Positions 26,807 to 35,500 of a stretch of DNA of 64,000 bases are shown here, one piece after another. The stretch's first letter is position 1. Each line of letters starts with the position of its first letter. Under the pieces are notes generated by a model that was not told the origin of the DNA, searched no databases, and worked only from the letters and a program-made list of their open reading frames with translations. Both the position numbers and the translations under genes were made by a program. The DNA comes from Vibrio sp. 10N (GTDB taxonomy: Bacteria > Pseudomonadota > Gammaproteobacteria > Enterobacterales > Vibrionaceae): contig NZ_BTPM01000002.1 in assembly GCF_036245475.1 (NCBI RefSeq), positions 496,001-560,000 on the forward strand, in the 5' to 3' direction.

Positions 26807-28252
26807 ATGCTGGGAGCAGATGGGTTAAACCTTGCGTTAATGGTGGCTGAGTCAGGGCTCATTGACTCGGCGGTGAACGACTTGATGGCGCGCTCACAAG
26901 TGCTCGCGATTAGTGAAAATCGTGGTATGCGTAGTTCCGTCAAAAACCATCTGCTTAAATGGCGTGGCTCGGTGAAAAAACGTATGACGCGCGTTTGTGA
27001 AACCGAGCGCTTCCAACAAGAGCTTACGCTATACCAAGAAGTGATTCATTTGGATGAAGCGACATTTTTCGAACGTATCCCCGAGGTGGTTAAAAAGCTA
27101 GAGTGGCACTCTGCATTTTACCTACAAGCGAGAAGGCTTCTGGAAAAAAACAAATCCGTTAATAACCCTATGTTTCCCCGCTATTTCTGTGACCTTTGGT
27201 ACAAAAGTCTCGCCGATGCCATTAAACAAGCCGAGGTGACGGAACTCGAGGCCAGTAAAGAAAAGTTCTTGGCGGATCTGTACCAGCGTATGGAAACCAT
27301 TAAGGATATGGACACCGTCACCCAGCAGGGGGATGAAGCAACAATGGGGCGCTTATGGGATATGGCCGCCGCCAAGTTGACCAAAACCGACCTCAAGACC
27401 ATGCACAGCCATGCTGAATTTCTGAAAAAGAATCATGCGTTAAAACAGATTGCCGAACAACTAGGGCGGATGGCCAGTGAGCAGGACGATCCAGAGCTGA
27501 ATAAAGCACAAGCGGATAACGTTGAAATGGTCGAAGAACAGAGTGATGAAGCGACGGATGATATTGTCGGCATTCATGAATCAGACGATCTCAATAAACT
27601 GTTACCGAACGAAACCATGTTCTTGGCGTATCCAGAGTTAGAGGTGGTGTTCTACAAACACTTGGCTGATAAGCGTTTGATGAACTACAAAACACAAGGC
27701 AAATCGAGAACGCTCAAGAAAGTTCGCACTACGGCACCCGACAACAGTAAAGTCGAGCTTGAAAAAGGCCCATTCATCGTTTGTATTGACGCTTCAGGCT
27801 CAATGAGCGGCTTTCCAGAGCAGTGCGCCAAAGCGATGGCTTATGCATTAATGCAAATTGCCTTGGCGGAGGAGCGAGAGTGCTATGTGATTCTGTTCTC
27901 AACCACTCACATCACTTATGAACTCACCAAACAAGACGGTCTTCGTGAAGCGGCAGACTTTCTTAGTTATTCCTTCCATGGTGGCACCGATCTCGAACCT
28001 GTATTAGAAAAATCCATCGACTTAATGCAGGGGGATACCTATAAAAACGCCGACATGGTGGTGATTTCGGATTTCATTGCACCAGAGCAGTCGCAAGAGC
28101 TTATGGAAAAAGTCGATGAGCTCAAATCGCGCAAGAACCGCTTTCACGCAATCAACCTGTCAAAATATGGTAACCCGTCGCTGATGAGCATGTTTGACCA
28201 CTGTTGGTCATATCATCCAACTTTGGTTGGACGATTAATGAAGAAGTGGTGA
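26807..28252 (+). CDS. viaA: ViaA-like VWA-domain protein, second copy
   Basis: A 481-residue protein, close to the length of E. coli ViaA (about 483). The N-terminus is MLGADGLNLALMVAESGLIDSAV. The C-terminal VWA domain has MIDAS D328-x-S-G-S in CIDASGSMSG, then FHGGTDLEPVL and KYGNPSLMSMF. GGAGG lies five bases before the ATG. It starts 57 bases after ravA in the same direction, the classic ravA-viaA order, so I take this copy as the orthologue. The copy upstream of ravA is similar throughout, which implies an old duplication flanking the ATPase gene. Confidence 0.88.
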   Translation: MLGADGLNLALMVAESGLIDSAVNDLMARSQVLAISENRGMRSSVKNHLLKWRGSVKKRMTRVCETERFQQELTLYQEVIHLDEATFFERIPEVVKKLEWHSAFYLQARRLLEKNKSVNNPMFPRYFCDLWYKSLADAIKQAEVTELEASKEKFLADLYQRMETIKDMDTVTQQGDEATMGRLWDMAAAKLTKTDLKTMHSHAEFLKKNHALKQIAEQLGRMASEQDDPELNKAQADNVEMVEEQSDEATDDIVGIHESDDLNKLLPNETMFLAYPELEVVFYKHLADKRLMNYKTQGKSRTLKKVRTTAPDNSKVELEKGPFIVCIDASGSMSGFPEQCAKAMAYALMQIALAEERECYVILFSTTHITYELTKQDGLREAADFLSYSFHGGTDLEPVLEKSIDLMQGDTYKNADMVVISDFIAPEQSQELMEKVDELKSRKNRFHAINLSKYGNPSLMSMFDHCWSYHPTLVGRLMKKW

Positions 28253-28346
28253 GGCAGGGTTGTTGATGGTTTTTTGGGATATTCGCTGAATTGTCCATCA
28301 CATTGGTGGTAAAGTCAGCGAACAAAAAGTTTTTTCGATTTTTTGT

Positions 28347-28374
28347 TTGACTAATTTTCTCATATCCGTAAAGT
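28347..28374 (+). promoter_or_regulatory. Promoter of the first tRNA-Cys
   Basis: TTGACT (28347-28352), a 16-base spacer and TAAAGT (28369-28374), about 47 bases before the tRNA. The same layout, TTGACG-N16-TAAAGT, precedes the tRNA-Leu at 29220. Confidence 0.6.
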
Positions 28375-28421
28375 ATGCCTCGAACACGGCGAGAGAGCTT
28401 CTCTAACGTGTTGAAAAGAAA

Positions 28422-28495
28422 GGCGCCTTGGCAGAGTGGCTATGCAGCGGATTGCAAATCCGTGGACCTCGGTTCGACTCCGGGAGGCGCCTCCA
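28422..28495 (+). tRNA. tRNA-Cys (GCA), copy 1
   Basis: A 74-base cloverleaf. The acceptor GGCGCCT pairs with AGGCGCC, and the anticodon GCA is at 28454-28456 in a seven-base loop. The T arm is GGTTCGACTCC, and CCA is encoded. It is identical to the copy at 29480. Confidence 0.97.
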
Positions 28496-28502
28496 TTATT
28501 CA

Positions 28503-28536
28503 GAAGCCCCGACATTATGTCGGGGCTTCGTCGTTT
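28503..28536 (+). terminator. Terminator of the first tRNA-Cys
   Basis: A 12-pair G+C-rich stem (GAAGCCCCGACA / TGTCGGGGCTTC) around TTA, eight bases after the tRNA. Confidence 0.75.
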
Positions 28537-28886
28537 CTGGGCTATGAAACTTTTGTAGTCTCATACACTTGTCGTCAACTTTTCTAGAGTTTTCGATAGC
28601 CGCTCATAACTTCAATACTCTCTTCACATTTATTCAGGTCATACATGCTGGGTAAGGATTCGTTGCGCTTCTAATTTAACATCAGAACGACGTTTAAAGC
28701 TCCAGAGAGAGTCTCTCTCGGGCTATATTTACTTTCAGTGTTACGTAGAACCTGGGGTTTAGTTCAATGACTGGCGCAGTAGGTGAGTTGAGACGTGGCA
28801 CACGTTAGTCGTGTTCAAAGGCTGGCAATAATTGCAATTCTTAGAGTGGCTACTTACTCTTGGAAACATTATGCATGGAGGTGATT
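28537..28886. other. Intergenic region, no gene seen
   Basis: 350 bases between the first tRNA-Cys terminator and the PspB-like gene. I see no convincing reading frame, repeat or RNA fold apart from a likely leader for the downstream gene. Confidence 0.5.
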
Positions 28887-29132
28887 ATGACAGAAGTTCT
28901 CGTGGTACTGATTATTTTTGGCGCTATTTTTGGTCGCGGTATGATTCGCACCTTTGCCACGCATAGGGAGAAAATGCGTGTTATCGAACTAGAGAATGCG
29001 AGTTCGGAGACTGAGCGAGCAAATAGTGAACTATTGGAGAAAGTTGAACGGCTGTCAGAGCGGGTAGAGGTGCTTGAAAAGATAGTCACAGATGAAAAGT
29101 ATCAACTGGATCGCAAGATTGCCAACCTGTAG
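28887..29132 (+). CDS. PspB-like small membrane protein
   Basis: An 81-residue protein with one N-terminal membrane segment (MTEVLVVLIIFGAIFGRGMI) followed by a charged coiled coil (LENASSETERANSELLEKVERLSERVEVLEKIV). The layout and the final LERIV-like heptads match phage-shock protein B, which sits in the inner membrane. No PspC or PspA is adjacent, so this is an orphan relative. A perfect ribosome site, GGAGGTGATT, lies directly before ATG 28887, so the upstream in-frame ATG at 28860 is rejected. It lies between two tRNA transcription units. Confidence 0.72.
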   Translation: MTEVLVVLIIFGAIFGRGMIRTFATHREKMRVIELENASSETERANSELLEKVERLSERVEVLEKIVTDEKYQLDRKIANL

Positions 29133-29219
29133 CTTGCTGTAATTATCGACGAATTGTACGTGCTTCATACTGTAAAGTTCGCTATTTAATCACTTGATTC
29201 ATAAAGTGAAAAATACCTG

Positions 29220-29247
29220 TTGACGGAAAATCTCAATCCGTTAAAGT
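29220..29247 (+). promoter_or_regulatory. Promoter of the tRNA-Leu / tRNA-Cys unit
   Basis: TTGACG (29220-29225), 16-base spacer, TAAAGT (29242-29247). The bases around the -10 (CCGTTAAAGTACACCTCG) resemble those of the first tRNA-Cys promoter. Confidence 0.6.
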
Positions 29248-29336
29248 ACACCTCGTTCTCACGGGGAAGCCCAAGAGAAACAAAATTAAAAGATGGTGTT
29301 TACATAGACTAAACGGCATCACAAAGAAATTTGTGT

Positions 29337-29423
29337 GCCCTGGTGGTGGAATTGGTAGACACAAGGGATTTAAAATCCCTCGACGTTCGCGTTGTGCCGG
29401 TTCAAGTCCGGCCCGGGGCACCA
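29337..29423 (+). tRNA. tRNA-Leu (UAA)
   Basis: An 87-base class II tRNA. The acceptor GCCCTGG pairs with CCGGGGC, and the anticodon TAA is at 29371-29373. It has a long variable arm (CGACGTTCGCGTTG), a T arm GGTTCAAGTCC, and an encoded CCA. Confidence 0.97.
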
Positions 29424-29479
29424 TCTTACTCTCTTCTAAAGAGATACGTAGTTACCTTAGACTACGGCAATCAAATTAA

Positions 29480-29553
29480 GGCGCCTTGGCAGAGTGGCTA
29501 TGCAGCGGATTGCAAATCCGTGGACCTCGGTTCGACTCCGGGAGGCGCCTCCA
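29480..29553 (+). tRNA. tRNA-Cys (GCA), copy 2
   Basis: Identical in all 74 bases to the copy at 28422; anticodon at 29512-29514. It lies 56 bases after the tRNA-Leu and is likely processed from the same transcript. Confidence 0.97.
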
Positions 29554-29844
29554 TTCCATTCTATTTTAAATTCTACTCCAATATTTTCCTTTCAGAGCGC
29601 TACAATGTTTCGGCTTAACAAGCACGTTTACACTTTGTAAGAGCAAAAGACTTCAATAATTTCCTGTAGTTAACCTAGCTAACAACACTAGTGCTTTACA
29701 CTCTGTATCAAGTTCAACCTCTCCAAAATAATAATTCCCTTTAAATTAGTAGGTTAACCATTGGCATAAACTATGCTCACTGGCTTCTGACTCTCAAAGC
29801 GCAATTAGCAGTATGCGTATTCTTTTGCTCAGAAGGACAGAACG

Positions 29845-32154
29845 ATGAACAACAGTCTATTGCAGCACCTGCCTCGGCAAGGGGTAGTAATCGCACTTGG
29901 TATGTTTTTATATGCCAGTCCATCTCATACACAAGCCGCTGGCTGGGACTTTGGCGATGATTATGAACGCCGATGTATGGCGGATGCCTATCTTCTCAAA
30001 CCAGGAAACTCGTTACCTCAAAATCAACTGAACTGTACCGCAAACGACGTAGAGATCACTAATGTAGTGCCTGTGGGGATCAGCGAATGTACCCCAGGGA
30101 AAATTGTAAGCTTTGATGCGGATGTTACCATTCGAACCAACGCGAAAGAGCGCTATGATACAACTTTCTACCTTCCATTAACTCCTGAATCTCCTCAAGT
30201 CGTACAGGGAGGCGCGGAAAACTGTAGCATCATTTTGCCAAAACCAGGTGATAGCGGCGCGGATCAAGATGTTGACATTGATGGCGACCAGTGTGGTGAC
30301 ATCGTCAAAACCAACACGGGTGATCAGTATGTGCTGACCAATGAACGTATTAATATGCTCTGTGTAGACAATGATCAAGATGGTCGCGCAGATTTCACGT
30401 ACTGTGCCGCATGGGACAACATTGAGAGAAATAACTGTACGGTTGAAGATGCTAACTTCTCTACCGGTCAGATCCCAAACACCAAGTCGAAATGTAACTG
30501 TGACACCTTCAACATTGACTTGTTTATCAGACCGAATCCACCAGTAATTAACAAACAAGTGGCATCCCCAACCAGTGTTCCAGAGCCTGGTGGTAAATTT
30601 GACTATACGTTGAGTTTTAATAACCCTAGCACGGCCTCTTCACTGTTCGTGACTTCGTTGATTGACGAGATTTCCGTAGTTCCTGTGGGTAGTGCGCCAG
30701 CTGATTATTCAGTGAATTTACTGTCATCGCCAGTCTCAACACCTACTCAATCTGACCCGGATGGGGTTTACCTAGTAGCGAATACATGTCATGAGCAATC
30801 AACGGAAGTTGTGCCTTCCGCTACGTTTAGTTGTGCATTTTCTGTGTATGTTAAAGACGTCGATCTAGATAACACCACCAAAACTGAAGTCTATCGCGAT
30901 GTTGTTAATGTTGGCTTAGCGGATAAAAACAATGAACCGGTGGGAGATGGTTCGACGTGTCCGACATGGCTAACTTCAGGAAATGGCAGTAATTGTAGTG
31001 CGCCCATCGATGTTACCATAACTAACGTGATGCCAAGTGTTAGCATCGTCAAAGAGGGTAATGTGTCTTCGGTGACTGAACCGGGTGGACCAGTGACTTA
31101 TACCGTAACAGTTACTAACACCTCTGCGTATTTTGACTCTCCAGTGTCAATTGATGCTTTCAGTGACAACTTGTTTGATATTACAGGGGGCACCGGAACC
31201 TGTACGACCGGAGGGACGCTCAATGTCGGTGAACAAGCGGTATGTACCTATACCCAAAATATCACGGGCAACTTTGGCGACGAGGCCATTGTAAATACTG
31301 CAAGCGTCACGATATCCGACAATGAAGGTGATACGGCAAGTGGCAGTAACTCACATGCCGTTGCGATACTCGATGTTCCGTCCAGTATCTCGCTCACTAA
31401 AGAGGCAACACCGAACTCGGTACCAGAAACTGGGGACGATCCGTCAGTTGTTCGGGCTATTGATTATACCTTTACGATCAGTGTAAACAGCTCCGGGGTA
31501 GACACTGTTACATTTAGTTCGTTATTGGATGATAAATTTGGTGAGCTTGTCGATGAATGTTTGGTCGGCGGAACGACCAAGTTGAGCGCGTACGTGGCAA
31601 ATCCAGGGGATGTATTCTCTTGTGTTATCTCTCGTAACCTACAAGGTAACGCTGGAGACAGCCACATTAACAAAGCGGATGTGAAAGGGGTCGATGCCGA
31701 TGGTCAAAATGTGATGGCGGTTGCCACTGAAACCGTTAACTTCACCGACCTTCCACCAACGATTGACCTTGCCTTTGCACCTCGTATTGTCGTGGTATTG
31801 CAAATTAAAAATACCAGTATTGAGGATGTACAGTTAGCAGGATTAACTCTGTTTGATCAAAACGTACTTGAAGCCGACTTGGTCGATGATGGCTTTACCT
31901 TCCGAAATGTAGGGGGCGTTTACAACGAAGTTGCTTACCCTGCATGTCAATTGAATCAGACCATTCAGTATGCCGGTTCAGGTAATGATACCTATCTATG
32001 TGCGTTTGTTATTGACTTTGTAGCAGGCCTTGATGATGTATCAGCTGTTAACTTCGACGCTAACGCAGGTAATGCTGTGGTAGCAACGGTTAAAGACGAG
32101 CAGGGCAATACAGTCAGCGGCAATGTGACGGTTCAACTTGTCACGCAAGAGTAA
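29845..32154 (+). CDS. Large secreted DUF11-like repeat protein
   Basis: A 769-residue exported protein with a signal peptide ending near ASPSHTQA. The N-terminal ~230 residues are cysteine-rich and carry acidic calcium-loop-like DxDxDGDxC segments (DQDVDIDGDQC, DNDQDGRAD). At least three DUF11/Ig-like modules follow, each opening with a phrase such as KQVASPTSVPEPGGKFDYTLSF, KEGNVSSVTEPGGPVTYTVTVTN and KEATPNSVPETGDD. Such proteins are usually surface-exposed or released. No C-terminal anchor motif is visible. AAGGA is seven bases before the ATG and a strong terminator follows, so it is monocistronic. The function is unknown. Confidence 0.75.
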   Translation: MNNSLLQHLPRQGVVIALGMFLYASPSHTQAAGWDFGDDYERRCMADAYLLKPGNSLPQNQLNCTANDVEITNVVPVGISECTPGKIVSFDADVTIRTNAKERYDTTFYLPLTPESPQVVQGGAENCSIILPKPGDSGADQDVDIDGDQCGDIVKTNTGDQYVLTNERINMLCVDNDQDGRADFTYCAAWDNIERNNCTVEDANFSTGQIPNTKSKCNCDTFNIDLFIRPNPPVINKQVASPTSVPEPGGKFDYTLSFNNPSTASSLFVTSLIDEISVVPVGSAPADYSVNLLSSPVSTPTQSDPDGVYLVANTCHEQSTEVVPSATFSCAFSVYVKDVDLDNTTKTEVYRDVVNVGLADKNNEPVGDGSTCPTWLTSGNGSNCSAPIDVTITNVMPSVSIVKEGNVSSVTEPGGPVTYTVTVTNTSAYFDSPVSIDAFSDNLFDITGGTGTCTTGGTLNVGEQAVCTYTQNITGNFGDEAIVNTASVTISDNEGDTASGSNSHAVAILDVPSSISLTKEATPNSVPETGDDPSVVRAIDYTFTISVNSSGVDTVTFSSLLDDKFGELVDECLVGGTTKLSAYVANPGDVFSCVISRNLQGNAGDSHINKADVKGVDADGQNVMAVATETVNFTDLPPTIDLAFAPRIVVVLQIKNTSIEDVQLAGLTLFDQNVLEADLVDDGFTFRNVGGVYNEVAYPACQLNQTIQYAGSGNDTYLCAFVIDFVAGLDDVSAVNFDANAGNAVVATVKDEQGNTVSGNVTVQLVTQE

Positions 32155-32183
32155 TCGATGACGGTAGAACTTGTCCTTTAAAC

Positions 32184-32222
32184 GCCTTCCAGTTGTCTAT
32201 TCGATGACTGGAAGGCTTTTTT
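32184..32222 (+). terminator. Terminator of the DUF11-like gene
   Basis: A ten-pair stem (GCCTTCCAGT / ACTGGAAGGC) followed by six T. Confidence 0.9.
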
Positions 32223-32223
32223 G

Positions 32224-32574
32224 TGAACTTCAATAATATAGAATTTTAAAGTTATTTTTTGTAGGAAATAAAGTGTGTTGAAAAATGAGATCTATCTATC
32301 TCATTGCAGGATGAATTCTACGCCTGATTTCCTCCACCCCCTCAACTACGCCGTCGACAATAGCGCCTGAATGTTGTGCGCTTGGTTGTGTTTTGTTGGG
32401 CTTTTCATGCGCCATGTGTGAAATGTCTCCAATGTGATGGTTATTTTATCCATTTCAATAACTTTAATAACATTTTTCACAGTTTGTTTAGGTTGGCCTT
32501 TTTTACGATAGAGACAGGTGAAGTCTTTGATGTGTAAGACGACTCTTTTCCCTCTATAACAAAAGGTTTAGAAA
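32224..32574. other. Pullulanase upstream region, no gene seen
   Basis: 351 A+T-rich bases. They hold a short inverted repeat (AATGAGAT / ATCTCATT near 32284-32305) and two possible MalT cores, described separately. No reading frame is convincing. Confidence 0.55.
32309..32335. promoter_or_regulatory. Possible MalT-type sites upstream of the pullulanase
   Basis: GGATGA on the plus strand (32309-32314) and GGAGGA on the minus strand (32330-32335, within GGGGTGGAGG). Both fit the MalT core GGAKGA. MalT is known to activate pulA in enterobacteria, but the ~240-base distance to the start codon and the opposed orientation make this tentative. Confidence 0.3.
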
Positions 32575-35500
32575 GTGGACAATAAAAAACTAAACATGAC
32601 AGTGGTTGCTAAAACCCTGATACCGCTGCTCTCTGCAGCGGTTCTAGCGGGCTGTAACTCAAGTAGCAGCGATTCAGGCACGGATGCGGGCGGTAATACT
32701 GGTAATATCGAAGGCTTATACAGCCCGGCTGAAAATGAAGTTGTCATTTATTATAAGCGTGATGTAGCAGCACAATCTGGCGACTCTTATGACGGTTGGG
32801 GTTTGCACCTTTGGAATGGTGAAGGTTGTGAAAGTACTGATCTTGCGGCGATGAACATTGCCAATGGTGGCACAGCATGGGACGCACCGTTCGCTCATGC
32901 TGGAGTGAGTGACACTTATGGCGCGTATTATGTTCTAAAAGTCAACCCTGATGCCTCGGATCCCCATGAGTGTATGAACTTCATTCTTCATAAAGGTGAT
33001 GAGAAAGCGTTTGGCGGTAACAATCAAAAGGTCGAACTTCGCAATCTTCAAAACAGTGAAAGCAAAGGGATATTTGGCTTCCACGGTAGCAGCAAACTTT
33101 ACTACGCACCGATTGAAGAACGTCCGGTTGTGATTGACGGTCGATCTGCGCACTGGATTGATGCAGACACGATTGCTTGGGAAGCGGCGGCAAGCGCAAG
33201 CAAAGTGGCACTGTACCACAGCAAAACAGGTGGTATTGAGCTGGATGAAGACAAGAACATTTCTGGCGGTGAAAAGCTTGAGCTTTCCATTGGCGGCGAT
33301 CTCTCCGATGAGCAGAAAGAGCGCTTTAAATACCTAGCAAGCTTAAAAACGGTAACGAATAACTTCACCGATGAAGAGATCCACAATCTACTTAAAGGCC
33401 AAGTAGTTCTTGTTGCTTATAACAGCAACGATGACATTATGGCTGCCACTGAAATCCAATCAGCGGGTGCACTAGACGCTATCTACGCTTCAGAAGAAGC
33501 AGGTAATGCGATGTCTGAAACGCTTGGTGCAGTCGTTGAAGGTAGCTCAGCAACATTCAAGCTTTGGGCGCCAACGGCGCAGAAAGTCGCGCTTGAAATC
33601 TATGACGAAGACAAGAAGCTCGAGCAAACGATCGACATGGACGAAAACACAGACAATGGTGTTTGGTCAAGCGATCCGGTTTCTGGCGCTGTAGGTAAAT
33701 TCTATCGCTATCACGTAACGGTTTATCATCCAACAACGGGTAAAGTAGAAGAACGTCTAGTCACCGACCCGTACTCGCTAAGTGTGTCAGCCAATTCTCG
33801 TTATTCACATGTTGTAGACCTTAGTGATCCTGCTTTAGCTCCTACTAATTGGGGTGGTGAGTTTGAAAGCCCGACGAGTAAAGACATCGATCATGTACTT
33901 TACGAGTCTCACATCCGTGACTTTAGTTTTAGTGATACGACTGGTACGACGGCCAGTAATGGTAAGTACCTTGCGTTCACAGAAGCGGAACGTGAATCAG
34001 TGAAACACCTTCAAGCACTAAAAGATGCTGGTATGACTACGCTGCATGTATTGCCAGCATTTGATATTGCAACAGTGGACGAAGTTAATCGAGTCGATAT
34101 TACAGACACTGTTGGCGACCTTTGTGACGCTAAATCTGACGCGGCAATTTGTGCGACAGGTAACATGGGTGACACCATCGAGTCTGTACTAGAGGGGTAT
34201 GATAGCTCAACCGGTGATGCTCAAGCGCTGATGAATGATCTTCGCATGCTTGATAGCTTTAACTGGGGTTACGATCCGTTCCACTACACAGTGCCAGAAG
34301 GCAGTTACGCAAGTGATGCGGATGGCTCAGCTCGTATTAAAGAGTTCCGTGAAATGGTGCAAGCGACTCATGACATGGGTCTGAAATTTGTCATGGATGT
34401 TGTGTACAACCACACCAATGCGTCTGGTGTAAACGACAAATCAGTTCTGGATAAAATCGTCCCTGGATACTACCACCGTTTGAACATCAACACGGGTGAT
34501 GTAGAAATGTCGACGTGCTGTGACAATACAGCAACAGAAAACCTAATGATGGGTAAACTGATGGTCGACTCTCTCAAAGTATGGGCGAACGACTATAACG
34601 TTGACGGCTTCCGTTTTGACCTTATGGGGCATCAACCAAAAGCGCTCATGGTAGAGGCACTAGCAGAGGTCAAGAAAATCGACCCTGACACTATCTTCTA
34701 CGGTGAAGGTTGGGACTTCGGTGAAGTAGCAAACCACGCGCGTTTTGAACAAGCAACACAGATTGCGATGGCGGGAACAGGTATCGGTACCTTCTCAGAT
34801 CGTCTACGTGACGCGGTGCGCGGTGGTAGCCCGTTTGATGGCGGTGAAGATCAAGATGGTCGTCGCTCACTTAAGTACAACCAGGGCTTTGGTAATGCAG
34901 CTTACATGAATGATGAGGTTGAGGACTCTGCTGCAACCACTAAGGCGATGCTTCATAACCAAGACCTAGTGCGTTTGGGGATGGCAGGCAACCTAGCGAC
35001 TTACGTTCTACTTGATTCTGAAGGCAACACCACTCTGGGTAAGAACGTTGATTACAATGGTGCGCCAGCAGGTTACACAAAGCAGCCATCAGAAAACATT
35101 TCTTATGTGTCTAAGCACGATAACCAAACCCTGTGGGATAACAACGCTTACAAGATTGCGTCAGGTACATCGTCGGCAGAGCGCGCGCGCATGCAAACAG
35201 TCTCTCTGTCTACTGTGATGATGGGTCAAGGTATTCCGTTTATCCACATGGGCTCTGAGCTACTTCGTTCTAAGTCAATGCAGCGTGACTCATACGATTC
35301 TGGTGACTGGTATAACCGCGTTCGTTTTGACGGTTCAGACAATAACTGGAACGTTGGTCTACCGCGTGAAGACAAAGATGGCGCAAACTGGAAGTTGATC
35401 AAAGAGATCATTGCAGACTCAACGGCTAAGCCAGATGCAGACGATATCGAACTGTCTAAGCAGCAGTTCATGGAGCTACTTACTATCCGTAACGACAGTG

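Noticed and set aside
28422..29553. tRNA-Cys duplicates as attachment sites of an integrated element
   Set aside because: There is no integrase or phage gene between the copies, and both are complete genes with promoters.
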